Notes: generated by a model from the sequence alone, not told the origin. A DNA stretch of 64,000 nt from Rhodovastum atsumiense (GCF_937425535.1 NZ_OW485603.1:1-64000), one strand, 5' to 3'. Counted from the first letter of the stretch, positions 46,940 through 54,867 are shown. Translations and numbers: made by a program.

Positions 46940-47554
46940 TCATAGGTAGAGTTGCCGCTCCCGCATGGCGATGCCGTGGTGTGCGCGCAGCGCCTCCAGG
47001 GTCAGTGCGGTCAGGCGGGCGAGACCGCGATAGAAGGGCGCGTCCGCTGCCTCAGCCAGGCGCTCGCAAAAGCGTGGCCCCCAGGGCAGCAGATGCACGC
47101 CGAGCAACACGTCGGCTTCGGCTATGCGCCCTTCGGCCAGCAGCCAGGCGGCTATCCAGAGCAGCAGCCCGGCGTGGTCCTCGGGCCCCTTGTCGTGGCT
47201 CTGTACCTGCACCGCTGCCGTGCGCAGGAAGTCGCGCAGTTCCAGCAGGGACTCGCCACAGAGCGCGTTCTCCGGGTCGAGATAGACCGAGCCCCAAGGC
47301 GGCGCGGGCAGCGCCTCCGGCCCGACGAAGAGCCGCCGGTAGGCTTCGGCCAGCCCCGCCTCTTCCGCCGCCGCGACGAGATCCGCGACCGCGGCAGCGA
47401 AGCCGGGCGCATCGCTGCCAGGCCAGCCTTCCGACCATCCATCCTCGTGCAGGGCCGCACGCGCGGCGCGGTGGGCAGGATCGCCGGGGGGCAGCGCTAT
47501 CAACGTGCCGAGCAGGTTCAACGCGGCCGCGGCCGTCGGAAGCGATTCAAGCAT
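46940..47554 (-). CDS. TorD/DmsD-family molybdoenzyme chaperone
   Basis: This 204-residue, mostly helical cytosolic protein has the family marks YRRLFVGPEALPAPPWGSVY (normally E-Y-x-R-L-F-x-G-P and P-P-x-x-S-x-Y), ALCGESLLELRDFL and KGPEDHAGLLLWIAAWLLAE. Such proteins bind the Tat signal of the catalytic subunit and hold it until the molybdenum cofactor is inserted. It converges with the operon, its expected client. The ATG at 47554 is the first with good homology; no strong ribosome site is visible. Confidence 0.88.
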   Translation of the reverse strand: MLESLPTAAAALNLLGTLIALPPGDPAHRAARAALHEDGWSEGWPGSDAPGFAAAVADLVAAAEEAGLAEAYRRLFVGPEALPAPPWGSVYLDPENALCGESLLELRDFLRTAAVQVQSHDKGPEDHAGLLLWIAAWLLAEGRIAEADVLLGVHLLPWGPRFCERLAEAADAPFYRGLARLTALTLEALRAHHGIAMRERQLYL

Positions 47555-47609
47555 GGGCCTGTCTTTCGTGTCAGCTGCGCCGGGCAGCGAGCGAGGGTTC
47601 GCAGCAGAT

Positions 47610-47824
47610 GGTTGTGTTGCAAAGTCTGTGAACGGGTCGAGCGCTGTTCTGGATGCAGCGTGGTTCAGGCGACAATATCGAACAATCTGGCAATGAAGTC
47701 AGCCTGGGCCTTCATGTTTCGACCGTCGATCCTGTGAACCTGCCCTTTCCTCATCATCGCCATCGCCTCGTAGCCTGCAAGCGTTCGTCGTGCTGTTCGG
47801 AAACTGCTGAAGCCAAGCGCAGGA
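47610..47824 (-). mobile_element. IS6-family remnant (type A variant), left part
   Basis: It starts with GGTTGTGTTGCAAAGTCTG and reads, reversed, as the transposase C-terminus (KAQADFIARLFDIVA, RRTLAGYEAMAMMRKGQ). It is a diverged relative of type A. A matching piece in opposite orientation lies at 48735-48947. Confidence 0.75.
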
Positions 47825-48656
47825 GGCTCTGTTGCAAACTCGGTGAACAGGTCGAGCGCTTCCTTGGACGAACTGAGATTCAGGCGGCGATGTCGAACAA
47901 GCTGGCGATGAAGGCAGCCTGGGCCTTCATGTCCCGACCGTCGATCCTGCGAACCTGCCCTTTCCTTATCATCGCCATCGCCTCGTAGCCCGCCAATGTT
48001 CGTCGTGCCGTCCAGAAGCTGCCGAAGCCAAGCCCAGGCTCCGTCAGCCGTTTGATCCGCCGATGATCCTGTTCGACGATGTTGTTGAGGTATTTGCACT
48101 GCCGCAGTCGGGTTCGCCGCCACAGCTCGGCATCGCTCTTCATCTCGGTGACGGCCTTCGGATAGGCGGCGTTCCTGTCGACGGTGATCGTGCGCGGGTT
48201 CACCGTGTGCGGCTGGCCGAGCGCCTTGCGGAAGAATCGCTTCGCCGCCGCCGCGTCCCGTCTCACGCTGAGCAGGAAATCGATGGTCTGGCCCCGGCTG
48301 TCAACCGCCCGATACAGGTAGTTCCAGCGGCCTTTCACCTTGATGTACGTCTCGTCGACCCGCCACGAACCGGTGCAGGGCAGCAGATAGGGGCGAAGCC
48401 GCTTCTCCAACTCGGCCGCGTAGGCCTGGATCCAACGAAACGGGGTGGTATGGTCAACCTTCACGCCACGATCAGCCAGCATCAATTCGAAATCCCGGTA
48501 GCTGATCGGGAATATCAAATACCATCGCACCGCCCAGAGGATCACATCGCCGCTGAAATGCCGCCCCTTGAAGCTTGCCACCGTCAGGCCCTTCCGCCGC
48601 TCATCCCTGGCGACCATACCCGATCTTCAGCCCACGTCGAATTTCGCAACAGAGCC
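47825..48656 (-). mobile_element. IS6-family type A element (complete, 832 bp)
   Basis: Ends GGCTCTGTTGCAAACTCGG (left) and GGCTCTGTTGCGAAATTCG (right, reverse complement). One intact transposase gene. The flanks (IS6 remnants on both sides) share no 8-bp duplication. Confidence 0.9.
47880..48617 (-). CDS. IS6-family transposase
   Basis: This 245-residue DDE transposase shows GRHFSGDVILWAVRWYLIFP, the first Asp in GSWRVDETYIKVKGRWNYLY, the second in TVDRNAAYPKAV, and the Glu in NNIVEQDHRRIKR. It ends RKGQVRRIDGRDMKAQAAFI then ASLFDIAA. It is the only intact IS6 transposase in the window. It could act on the type A remnants at 27125 and 42032. The start is uncertain (48617 or a few codons in). 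Confidence 0.9.
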   Translation of the reverse strand: MVARDERRKGLTVASFKGRHFSGDVILWAVRWYLIFPISYRDFELMLADRGVKVDHTTPFRWIQAYAAELEKRLRPYLLPCTGSWRVDETYIKVKGRWNYLYRAVDSRGQTIDFLLSVRRDAAAAKRFFRKALGQPHTVNPRTITVDRNAAYPKAVTEMKSDAELWRRTRLRQCKYLNNIVEQDHRRIKRLTEPGLGFGSFWTARRTLAGYEAMAMIRKGQVRRIDGRDMKAQAAFIASLFDIAA

Positions 48657-48734
48657 GGTGGCGGGCTCGGAGGTCATCTCGGCAGAATGCCCCAGCCGCA
48701 TCGTTCCGGCCAGAGACCGCGAACCTGACAATGC
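48657..48734 (-). mobile_element. IS6-family type B remnant (one end)
   Basis: This stretch, including GAGGTCATCTCGGCAGAATG and ending CGAACCTGACAATGC, matches the start-codon side of type B (compare 40295-40360). It is wedged between the complete type A element and a type A variant piece. Confidence 0.75.
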
Positions 48735-48947
48735 CTGGGCTTGGCTTCGGCAGTTTCCGAACAGCATGACGAACGTTGGCGGGCTACGAGGCGATGGCGA
48801 TGATGAAGAAAGGGCAGGTTCGCAGGATCGACGGTCGGGACATAAAGGCACAGGTGGCCTTCATTGCCAGGCTGTTCGACATCGCCGCCTGAACTCCGCT
48901 GCATCCACAACCACCCTCGACCCGTTCACCAACTTTGCAACACAACC
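48735..48947 (+). mobile_element. IS6-family remnant (type A variant), right part
   Basis: The plus strand reads FRTA-like then GYEAMAMMKKGQVRRIDGRD and KAQVAFIARLFDIAA, followed by the end CACCAACTTTGCAACACAACC without its outer base. It is oriented opposite to the piece at 47610, so two C-terminal ends of the variant face outward around younger insertions. Confidence 0.75.
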
Positions 48948-48994
48948 TCCGAAGGCTGGGTGCCGCCACCAGCAGGTGCCTCTGTTGAAATCCT

Positions 48995-50344
48995 TCAGCG
49001 GCCCGGAACATCCTTCGCCAGCGGAACCAGCGAGCCGACAACAAGCAGGATTTCCTCTGGCTTGGCTGGCAGCTTGTCCGCGGTCACGACCATACTGCTG
49101 AGGAAACGGCCGCCTTGGGTGTAGAGCGAGAGCTCCAGGCCGTCCGCGATGATCTCCGGGCGGCAGACGACTTCCTCATCCGGCGCCTCGCGCCGGGCCG
49201 CCGCAACGAACGCGCGGATCTCCTCCAGGCCACCGACCTGCTGCCCGGCGTCCGCCAGGAAATCGGTGATTTCGCCGGGCACCTCGGACAGGCGGACGAG
49301 GTCCAGCACCACGCAACCCGCCGCGTCGAAGACGGCTGACCGCCAACGGTCGAATGCGGCCGCCTGGGCCGCGTCCTCCGGCGTCGCCTCGTCCTCCTCG
49401 GGTTCCTGGGGCGGTCCGTTAACGGCCACTTCGTCCCACAGCGGGATCGACCAGTCGACCTGCAGACCGAGCAGGAAGCCGAAGCCCATTCCCGCCAGCT
49501 TGTCCGCGTCGGCGGGAGGCAGATCGTTCGGCTCGGCACCCGCGACCATGTCGATCAGCACGCGCCGCACCGCGGCGGGGTCGAGGCTGTCGAGCGCCTC
49601 GGGGGACCGCCACCCGGGAAGGAAGCGGACGTCGTCGGTGGCGGGCAGGACGCCCGCCTCGAGCAAGCTGTCGCGCAGCGCAGCTGCGTCCGGCACGTTG
49701 GATGCTGGGAGCGCCACGGGCAGGGCTACCAGCTCCGCCCATCCCGACGGACCCATCTCGGCCCCCTCCGCCACCGCCAGGAGTTCCCCGAGCAGATCCT
49801 CGGCGGCCTCCTCGCCGAGGCGGTCCCCCGTCTTGCGCACCGCAAGGTCCAGGACGTTGCTCCGCCCGGCTGCCAGAAGGTCGTGCACGAGATCGTCGAA
49901 CTCGGAGCTGTCCTCGTCCGCGAAGGCGTCCAGAAGGCGGTCGGCCAGCGAGCCGGGCGCAGCGCTGAGCTTAGGGCGGGAACCCGCCAGGGTCGGGTCG
50001 GCGCTGAGCGCCTTCAGGGCGGCCGCGCCGTGCAGCAGGTGGCGGCGGTCGCGCCACGCCCAGCGGTTCTCCTGCGTGTCAGGCCGCCCGGACATCCACC
50101 GGCGGAAGGCGGCGCGGTCGGCAAGCTGGACGAACACCCGCACCCCGGCCGCGGCCAACTCGGTGGCGACGGCCTTGTTCACCGCGGCGACCGTGCCGAG
50201 GTCGGTTTCGCCCGGCCGGAACGTGTCCAGGGTCTCAATGTCCGGGTAATGGGTGATGAGGATCGAGGTCAAATTAGGGGCGGCGTCCCTCGCCAGGGCA
50301 ACGGCCTGTTCGATGATGTGGTCCTGACGACCCTTGGTCTGCAT
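48995..50344 (-). CDS. Hypothetical 449-aa protein
   Basis: I do not recognise this acidic, probably soluble protein. The ATG at 50344 has GGAGG 8 bases upstream. The N-terminal third is a possible regulatory or nuclease-like fold (IIEQAVALARDAAPNLTSIL, AAGVRVFVQLADRAAFRRWM). The middle is Ala/Leu/Asp-rich (FADEDSSEFDDLVHDLLAAG). A hydrophilic Glu/Pro linker (PPQEPEEDEATPEDAAQ) precedes a C-terminal domain that ends LPAKPEEILLVVGSLVPLAK. Codon use looks normal for the window. It stands alone between IS6 debris and the damaged toxin locus. Confidence 0.6.
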   Translation of the reverse strand: MQTKGRQDHIIEQAVALARDAAPNLTSILITHYPDIETLDTFRPGETDLGTVAAVNKAVATELAAAGVRVFVQLADRAAFRRWMSGRPDTQENRWAWRDRRHLLHGAAALKALSADPTLAGSRPKLSAAPGSLADRLLDAFADEDSSEFDDLVHDLLAAGRSNVLDLAVRKTGDRLGEEAAEDLLGELLAVAEGAEMGPSGWAELVALPVALPASNVPDAAALRDSLLEAGVLPATDDVRFLPGWRSPEALDSLDPAAVRRVLIDMVAGAEPNDLPPADADKLAGMGFGFLLGLQVDWSIPLWDEVAVNGPPQEPEEDEATPEDAAQAAAFDRWRSAVFDAAGCVVLDLVRLSEVPGEITDFLADAGQQVGGLEEIRAFVAAARREAPDEEVVCRPEIIADGLELSLYTQGGRFLSSMVVTADKLPAKPEEILLVVGSLVPLAKDVPGR

Positions 50345-50400
50345 AGCGAACCTCCGGATGCGGCCGCACGGCGGCCAGACGTTCCGCAGGTCTATCCCAA

Positions 50401-50640
50401 TGGAAGGAGACGGCCGAGGCCGCCCCGCCCATGACGGCGCCCATGTCGGCATCCGGAGCATCCTGGCCGACCTCGGCCTGTCGCAGCGGCAGGCCGCCGC
50501 CGCGGTCGGGGTGTTCCTGCGGTCGATGGCGGGGAGCGCAACGGCTCGCTGGCAACGCCACCACGTCGCTGCTGCTCCGGCTGCTGCGGCGACACCCGGA
50601 TCTGCTGGCGGACAGGGGAACGCTTCCAGGCCGAGGCTCC
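50401..50640 (+). pseudogene. Small helix-turn-helix (XRE-like) protein, frameshifted
   Basis: The plus strand reads IRSILADLGLSQRQAAAAVG then VFLRSMAGSA, and after a shift NATTSLLLRLLRRHPDLLAD. Together they resemble small HTH proteins of the LGLSQRxAARxLGVxxRTxRRW...LLLRLLxRHPEL type. One frameshift near 50530 breaks it. It ends close to the end of the convergent toxin gene. Confidence 0.55.
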
Positions 50641-50644
50641 ACCA

Positions 50645-51085
50645 TCAAGATGTTCGGGCCACCAGCCGTGTTCGTTGACGCTCGCGGTTGGCGAGATAGG
50701 ACTGAGCAACCTGCCGGAGCAGCGCGCGTGAGACCTCGCCATAGGTCATGGTCCCCGGCGGGTGGTTCGGCACCGGTCGCACGTCCGGACCCGGTCAGAT
50801 GAAGGCGTTGCCCTCGGTGGTGACGATCCAGGATGGCAGATCGTCCAGGCCGAGGCGGCGCTTTTCCGTCGCCGGAAAGGTGACGGCATCGGCCGGATCG
50901 GTGGGCGGCGTGTGGGTGACGGCCAGGACCAAGATCTGGGTGTGCGCCGCGCTGATCTGCACTGCGAGCGCCAGCACCAGGGCGGGCCGATCCTTGCGCC
51001 CTTCCTCCCGCCCAGCGGCGTTCTCATCGGCCCAGAGATAGGCGTAGCGAATGACGCTCCCCGGCGGTGGCGCATTGCTGGTCAT
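50645..51085 (-). pseudogene. PemK/MazF-like toxin gene with premature stop
   Basis: From ATG 51085 the frame reads MTSNAPPPGSVIRYAYLWAD, GREEGRKDRPALVLALAVQI, ILVLAVTHTPPTDPADAV and LPSWIVTTEGNAFI, then a TGA at 50795. The same frame continues without further stops as PGPDVRPVPNHPPGTMTYGE, VSRALLRQVAQSYLANRERQ and RTRLVARTS to 50645. In related proteins Trp follows the NAF-I/T motif, so TGA probably replaced TGG. The short product lacks about 50 residues. The start overlaps the upstream antitoxin stop (ATGA). Family assignment (growth inhibitor of the PemK type) is probable and not certain. Confidence 0.7.
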
Positions 51086-51323
51086 GCGCCGTCGCGCGCC
51101 AGCCTTTCGATCTCAGGCAGGAACTGCTCGGGCGTGTCGGCGGCGCGGAATGCCAGCTGGTCGCGCTGCTTGAGCCGCTCGTATTCCTCCACAGACAGGA
51201 GCACCGTACGCGGGCGGCCGTTCTTGGTCACCATCACCGGGCGCGCGAGGGCAATGTCGCTGTAGTGGGAGAACTGGCGAACCAGTTCGCCTGCTGTGGT
51301 CACGACGGGATCGCCTGTCGACA
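51082..51323 (-). pseudogene. Phd/YefM-type antitoxin, interrupted by IS256 at codon 3-4
   Basis: The body reads VTTAGELVRQFSHYSDIALA, RPVMVTKNGRPRTVLLSVEE and YERLKQRDQLAF, a Phd/YefM-like antitoxin. The original start lies across IS256 copy 4: at 52729 the reverse strand has GGAGGCTACGG then ATGTCGACA, and TCGACA recurs at the other side of the IS, where the frame continues GGCGATCCCGTC into GTGACC. Thus the gene began M-S-T-G-D-P-V-V-T-T. The remaining body could be read only from GTG at 51303, which has no ribosome site. It overlaps the toxin gene by four bases, as in a two-gene operon. Confidence 0.8.
51315..51323. repeat. 9-bp target duplication CTGTCGACA (second copy 52720-52728)
   Basis: CTGTCGACA directly flanks IS256 copy 4 on both sides. 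This is the only IS256 copy here with matching flanks, so it is the one undisturbed insertion. Confidence 0.92.
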
Positions 51324-52719
51324 GAGCTATGGGGGAAACTGGGTGACGACGGCCTGAGTGAGGCGGCGTATCGAGGCTGGTGACGAGCCTGCCCGAACCT
51401 CCCGAAGGAGCGATACGCCATGACGAGCGATACCAGAGTTGTTGCCCTCCGTCAGCCTGATGAGGTGGATGACCCGCTGACAGCGGTGCTGAGGAACGGT
51501 GCCCGGCGCCTGCTGGCTCAGGCGGTGGAAGCGGAAGCCGAGGCGTTCCTGGCGGAAATGCGCGGCTTGCGCCTGCCGGACGGACGCGAGCGGCTGGTGC
51601 GGCACGGGTATGGGCCCGAACGCCTGGTGCAGACCGGCATCGGGCCGGTTCCGGTGCAGCGGGTGAAGCTGCGCGATCGCGGCGCCCCGTCGGAAGCGGA
51701 GCGGATCCGCTTTACCTCGGCGCTGCTGCCGCGCTGGGCGCGGCGGACACGCAGCCTGGATGCGTTGTTGCCGATCCTCTACCTGCGTGGGGTCTCGATG
51801 GGCGATTTCCAGGAAGCGCTGACGGCGCTGCTCGGCCCGGAGGCGCCGAACCTGTCGCCTTCGGTCATTGGCCGCCTGCGGGACGAATGGCAGGCCGACT
51901 ATACGCGCTGGCAGCACCGTGACCTGTCGGCCCGGCATTACGTCTATTTCTGGGCCGATGGCGTCTATCTACAGGCGCGCATGGAGCCGCAGGCCGAGTG
52001 CATGTTGGTCCTGATCGGCGCCACCCCGGAGGGCAAGAAGGAACTCGTGGGCTTTCAGGTCGGGATGCGCGAGAGCGCACAGAGCTGGCACGAGCTGCTG
52101 GTCGACCTCAAGGCCCGCGGGCTGGCGGTCGCGCCGCGGCTGGCCACCGGAGATGGAAGTCTCGGCTTCTGGAAAGCACTGGGGGAGGTGTTCCCGACCA
52201 CCCGGCATCAGCGCTGCTGGGTGCATAAAACCGCGAATATCCTCGACAAGCTGCCCAAGTCGGTTCAGCCCGCGGTGAAGCATGACCTGCGCGAGATCTG
52301 GCAGGCGCCTGACCGTGCCACGGCCGAGGACGCCGTGGATACGTTCGCCGAGAAATATGCGGCGAAATACGCCAAGGCCGTTGCCTGCCTGCTCAAGGAC
52401 CGTGACGCGCTGCTGACCTTCTACGACTTCCCAGCCGAGCACTGGGATCATCTGCGCACATCGAACCCGATTGAAAGCGTGTTCGCCACCGTTCGCCTAC
52501 GCACGGTGCGGACCAAGGGCGCGCTCTCGCAGGACACTGCCCGCCTCATGGTTTTCAAACTGGTGATGATGGCTGCCAAGACATGGCGCCGCCTGAAGGG
52601 TGAGAACCAGTTGCCGAAGGTCGTCCGAGGTGTCAGATTCCGCAACGGCCTCGAGGTCATCGAGGCCCCAGTGCAGACCGCCGCCTGATCGGGCCGTCAC
52701 CCAATTTCCAGCATAGCTC
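51324..52719 (+). mobile_element. IS256-family insertion sequence, copy 4 (1396 bp)
   Basis: Same ends as copy 3 and direct orientation relative to it. It carries a 9-bp duplication and sits in the antitoxin gene. With copy 3 (40636) it brackets 9.3 kb including the DMSO-reductase-type operon. Confidence 0.95.
51420..52688 (+). CDS. IS256-family transposase
   Basis: An intact 422-residue transposase with all motifs of copy 3 and one visible amino-acid change (DALLTFYDF). At the DNA level only a few base changes separate the two copies (for example GCGGTGAAG here, GCGGTCAAG in copy 3). The near identity shows recent duplication or gene conversion. Confidence 0.95.
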   Translation: MTSDTRVVALRQPDEVDDPLTAVLRNGARRLLAQAVEAEAEAFLAEMRGLRLPDGRERLVRHGYGPERLVQTGIGPVPVQRVKLRDRGAPSEAERIRFTSALLPRWARRTRSLDALLPILYLRGVSMGDFQEALTALLGPEAPNLSPSVIGRLRDEWQADYTRWQHRDLSARHYVYFWADGVYLQARMEPQAECMLVLIGATPEGKKELVGFQVGMRESAQSWHELLVDLKARGLAVAPRLATGDGSLGFWKALGEVFPTTRHQRCWVHKTANILDKLPKSVQPAVKHDLREIWQAPDRATAEDAVDTFAEKYAAKYAKAVACLLKDRDALLTFYDFPAEHWDHLRTSNPIESVFATVRLRTVRTKGALSQDTARLMVFKLVMMAAKTWRRLKGENQLPKVVRGVRFRNGLEVIEAPVQTAA

Positions 52720-52735
52720 CTGTCGACATCCGTAG

Positions 52736-52784
52736 CCTCCAAACCCACTGATCTCACGCAAAATACATGAAATGCATGTTTTGC
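52736..52784 (-). promoter_or_regulatory. Antitoxin leader: ribosome site and palindromic operator
   Basis: GGAGG (reverse strand, 52736-52740) precedes the original antitoxin ATG by 6 bases. Further upstream, CGCAAAATACATG and CATGTTTTGCG (52756-52784) form an inverted repeat around AAATG. Such repeats next to the antitoxin start are typical self-regulation sites of toxin-antitoxin operons; the role here is inferred. Confidence 0.6.
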
Positions 52785-53018
52785 GCAAGGCAGCCTTCAG
52801 GCGTGATAACCATTCATTATCGCGATTTTATAACGAATGCCTTTTCTGGGGATTCCACGCGCTTAACAACAGTTTATTGCTAATTCTCAATAAATTAGAG
52901 AGCGGAGATTGGAGCGTAGGCCTGCTCAATTAGTTTTATCTCAATTTTATAACTTATCAATAACATTCTTGTTTTTCTCTCTAACGTAAACCGGTCTTCG
53001 TGCCTTCGTGGCACCCCG
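52785..53018. other. AT-rich intergenic region
   Basis: About 230 bases unusually rich in A and T for this window (runs such as TCTCAATTTTATAAC), between the end of hipA and the antitoxin leader. No gene is supported. The composition suggests a promoter region or foreign DNA. Confidence 0.45.
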
Positions 53019-54362
53019 TCATGATCCGCTTGGCGACGACACGATCTCGTCCAACCTCGGCTCCGGAGCGGGCTCGGAGTCTTCTTGCGACTCGTCCGGG
53101 AAATCGTCCTGGGGGCCATCCTCCCGGAGGTTCTTGGCGACGAGTGCGCACCGGTCTACGATCTCTCCGGCGAAGCGCTTCAGCATCGGGTGGCTGCCCG
53201 CAGGCATGCTCTCGACCTCTTCCATGGCTGGCACCACCTCGGCGGCCACCTTCTCGGCTAGCGCAGCGACGTTATGCAGGACAGCCGTCCCGCTCAGGCC
53301 GCAGGTCTCCGCCATGCGGCGCCAGTGCCGTGCGTAGATGTAGCGACCCCGGTTCTTGTCGCCGATGTCCTGCGCCATGTTTTGGGTGACGTTCGCCCAT
53401 GCGGCGCCGCACATCAGGTCGTATAGCGGAGCCAGTCGGGCACCACGCGCGGAGAGCAGGATCGAGTAGTTCTTCGCGTGCGAATCTACGTTCGTCAGCA
53501 ACACGTTGAGAATGACGGCGCGCAAGAGCGCGATGACGTCACCGGCCTCCATGTGCTGCCGCGCGAGCGCGAAGAAATCCTTCAGGGATGGCCCCTTGAT
53601 GCCCGTCCGGTTGTGCTCGTATTTCGCCCCCGGCGACTTGCCCAGTGCCTGGCAGAAGTCCTCCTGATGCAGCCGGAGCCACCTGCCGTTGCGGAAAAGG
53701 CGGTCGTAGCGCGTCACCAGCAGATACGAGCGCTCACCGGCGACGCCGGTGGTCACCGTTGAGGCGCTCAGTCCAACGCGGCGCGCCAGGACCAAGCAGA
53801 GCGCTTCATTTTGGACGCTGCCATACAATCTACTGTTGTCGGGCTTCAGGATGTGGGTCGACGGCGCCCCGTCGATCGGGATGGCGAACCTACCGTTGGC
53901 GAAGGCCAAGGGCAGCTTCTGCTGGGCGCCCGCCAAGCTCATCGAGACGCCCTCATCGCCCACAAGGAACGGCTTCGCGGGGAGCTCCGCGATGATCCGT
54001 TCGAGTGCTGCCTCGTCCGGCACCGGGCGGTAGCGCGGTGCCTTCCCGCGCCGAGGACGGCTAACGCTTAGGGCACCTGCGGTGTCCCGGCCGATCTTCT
54101 CGACCATGCCGACAACGTCCTGCGGGGAGATGCCGAGCGCCTGTCCGACTGTCAGTAGCGGCACGCCTTCCGGGAGCAGGTTCTGGAGCCACGGCACCAG
54201 GACTGCAGGAGGCGCCTCGCTCCCCAGGGGGATGCGCAGGGAGACGGGAAAGGCACCGCGCACATCGGCCCAGCGGGGATCATAGGCGAACGATGGCCCT
54301 TCCTCGGCGACCGTGATTGTGCCGACGAGCGCCGTCTCATAGAAGACGGGGATCCCGCTCAT
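53019..54362 (-). CDS. hipA: HipA-family toxin kinase
   Basis: This 447-residue Ser/Thr kinase-type toxin is known in E. coli to phosphorylate glutamyl-tRNA synthetase and cause growth arrest. The N-terminal HipA_N part (VFYETALVGTITVAEEGPSF, FPVSLRIPLGS, LLPEGVPLLTVGQALG) is followed by the kinase core: the Gly-rich loop region SMSLAGAQQKLPLAFANGRF, STHILKPDNS, and the catalytic loop NVDSHAKNYSILL with its Asp and Asn, then PLYDLMCG. The ATG at 54362 overlaps the hipB stop as ATGA; a GTG three codons upstream is less likely. The C-terminal acidic tail (DFPDESQEDSEPAPEP) is longer than usual. The frame is intact. Confidence 0.93.
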   Translation of the reverse strand: MSGIPVFYETALVGTITVAEEGPSFAYDPRWADVRGAFPVSLRIPLGSEAPPAVLVPWLQNLLPEGVPLLTVGQALGISPQDVVGMVEKIGRDTAGALSVSRPRRGKAPRYRPVPDEAALERIIAELPAKPFLVGDEGVSMSLAGAQQKLPLAFANGRFAIPIDGAPSTHILKPDNSRLYGSVQNEALCLVLARRVGLSASTVTTGVAGERSYLLVTRYDRLFRNGRWLRLHQEDFCQALGKSPGAKYEHNRTGIKGPSLKDFFALARQHMEAGDVIALLRAVILNVLLTNVDSHAKNYSILLSARGARLAPLYDLMCGAAWANVTQNMAQDIGDKNRGRYIYARHWRRMAETCGLSGTAVLHNVAALAEKVAAEVVPAMEEVESMPAGSHPMLKRFAGEIVDRCALVAKNLREDGPQDDFPDESQEDSEPAPEPRLDEIVSSPSGS

Positions 54363-54637
54363 GGCGTCCACCCTTCGATGTCGGGGACGTCCACGTCCGG
54401 GATATCAGCTTTCTCCAGCTGCTGCCCGGCACGCATCTTGGAGTCGGTGAGCTCAATGCCTAGTGCTGCCGCGACCGCTAGGGACTTGCCGAGTTGGCAG
54501 GTTGGCTTCCCACCCTCGAGTTCGATCACGAACCGTTCCCCTACCCCGGCCACCAGAGCGAGGTCACGCTGGGTGAGCTTTTTCTGGCGTCGGCATCGAC
54601 GCACGAGCTCCCCGAAATCCGCTGCATTCCTAATCAT
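54359..54637 (-). CDS. hipB: HipB-type antitoxin, XRE helix-turn-helix
   Basis: This 92-residue DNA-binding antitoxin has the helix-turn-helix KKLTQRDLALVAGVGERFVI and a family-typical ELEGGKPTCQLGKSLAVAAA segment. The C-terminal tail (KADIPDVDVPDIEGWTP) is probably flexible, as in HipB, where it controls turnover. It overlaps hipA by four bases. Two identical palindromes upstream are its likely operators, with the promoter between them. Confidence 0.92.
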   Translation of the reverse strand: MIRNAADFGELVRRCRRQKKLTQRDLALVAGVGERFVIELEGGKPTCQLGKSLAVAAALGIELTDSKMRAGQQLEKADIPDVDVPDIEGWTP

Positions 54638-54649
54638 CGGTGCCTAAAA

Positions 54650-54715
54650 CTTCCCGATCGGGAAGAATAAGCGTTGCCGAGGCATGGCGCAACCTCGTTC
54701 TTCCCGATCGGGAAG
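54650..54715 (-). promoter_or_regulatory. hipBA promoter with two palindromic operators
   Basis: CTTCCCGATCGGGAAG occurs twice as perfect 16-bp palindromes (54650-54665 and 54700-54715), 50 bases centre to centre. On the minus strand a -35 like TTGCGC and a -10 like TATTCT, 17 bases apart, lie between them, and the -10 touches the inner palindrome. HipB bound at both sites would cover the promoter. This explains autorepression directly from the sequence; binding itself is inferred. Confidence 0.8.
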
Positions 54716-54867
54716 ATCCAAATCGACGCCCATCCCCTCGCCGCCGACGGTGTGTGTCGGCTTGCCGCGATGATGCGACTCCCGACCAGGAGCACATTGC
54801 GGTCGGGCGCTGTTCATCCGTGGTGATGGCACAAGCCTAGCGGGGCATTGTAACATCATTTGATGCA

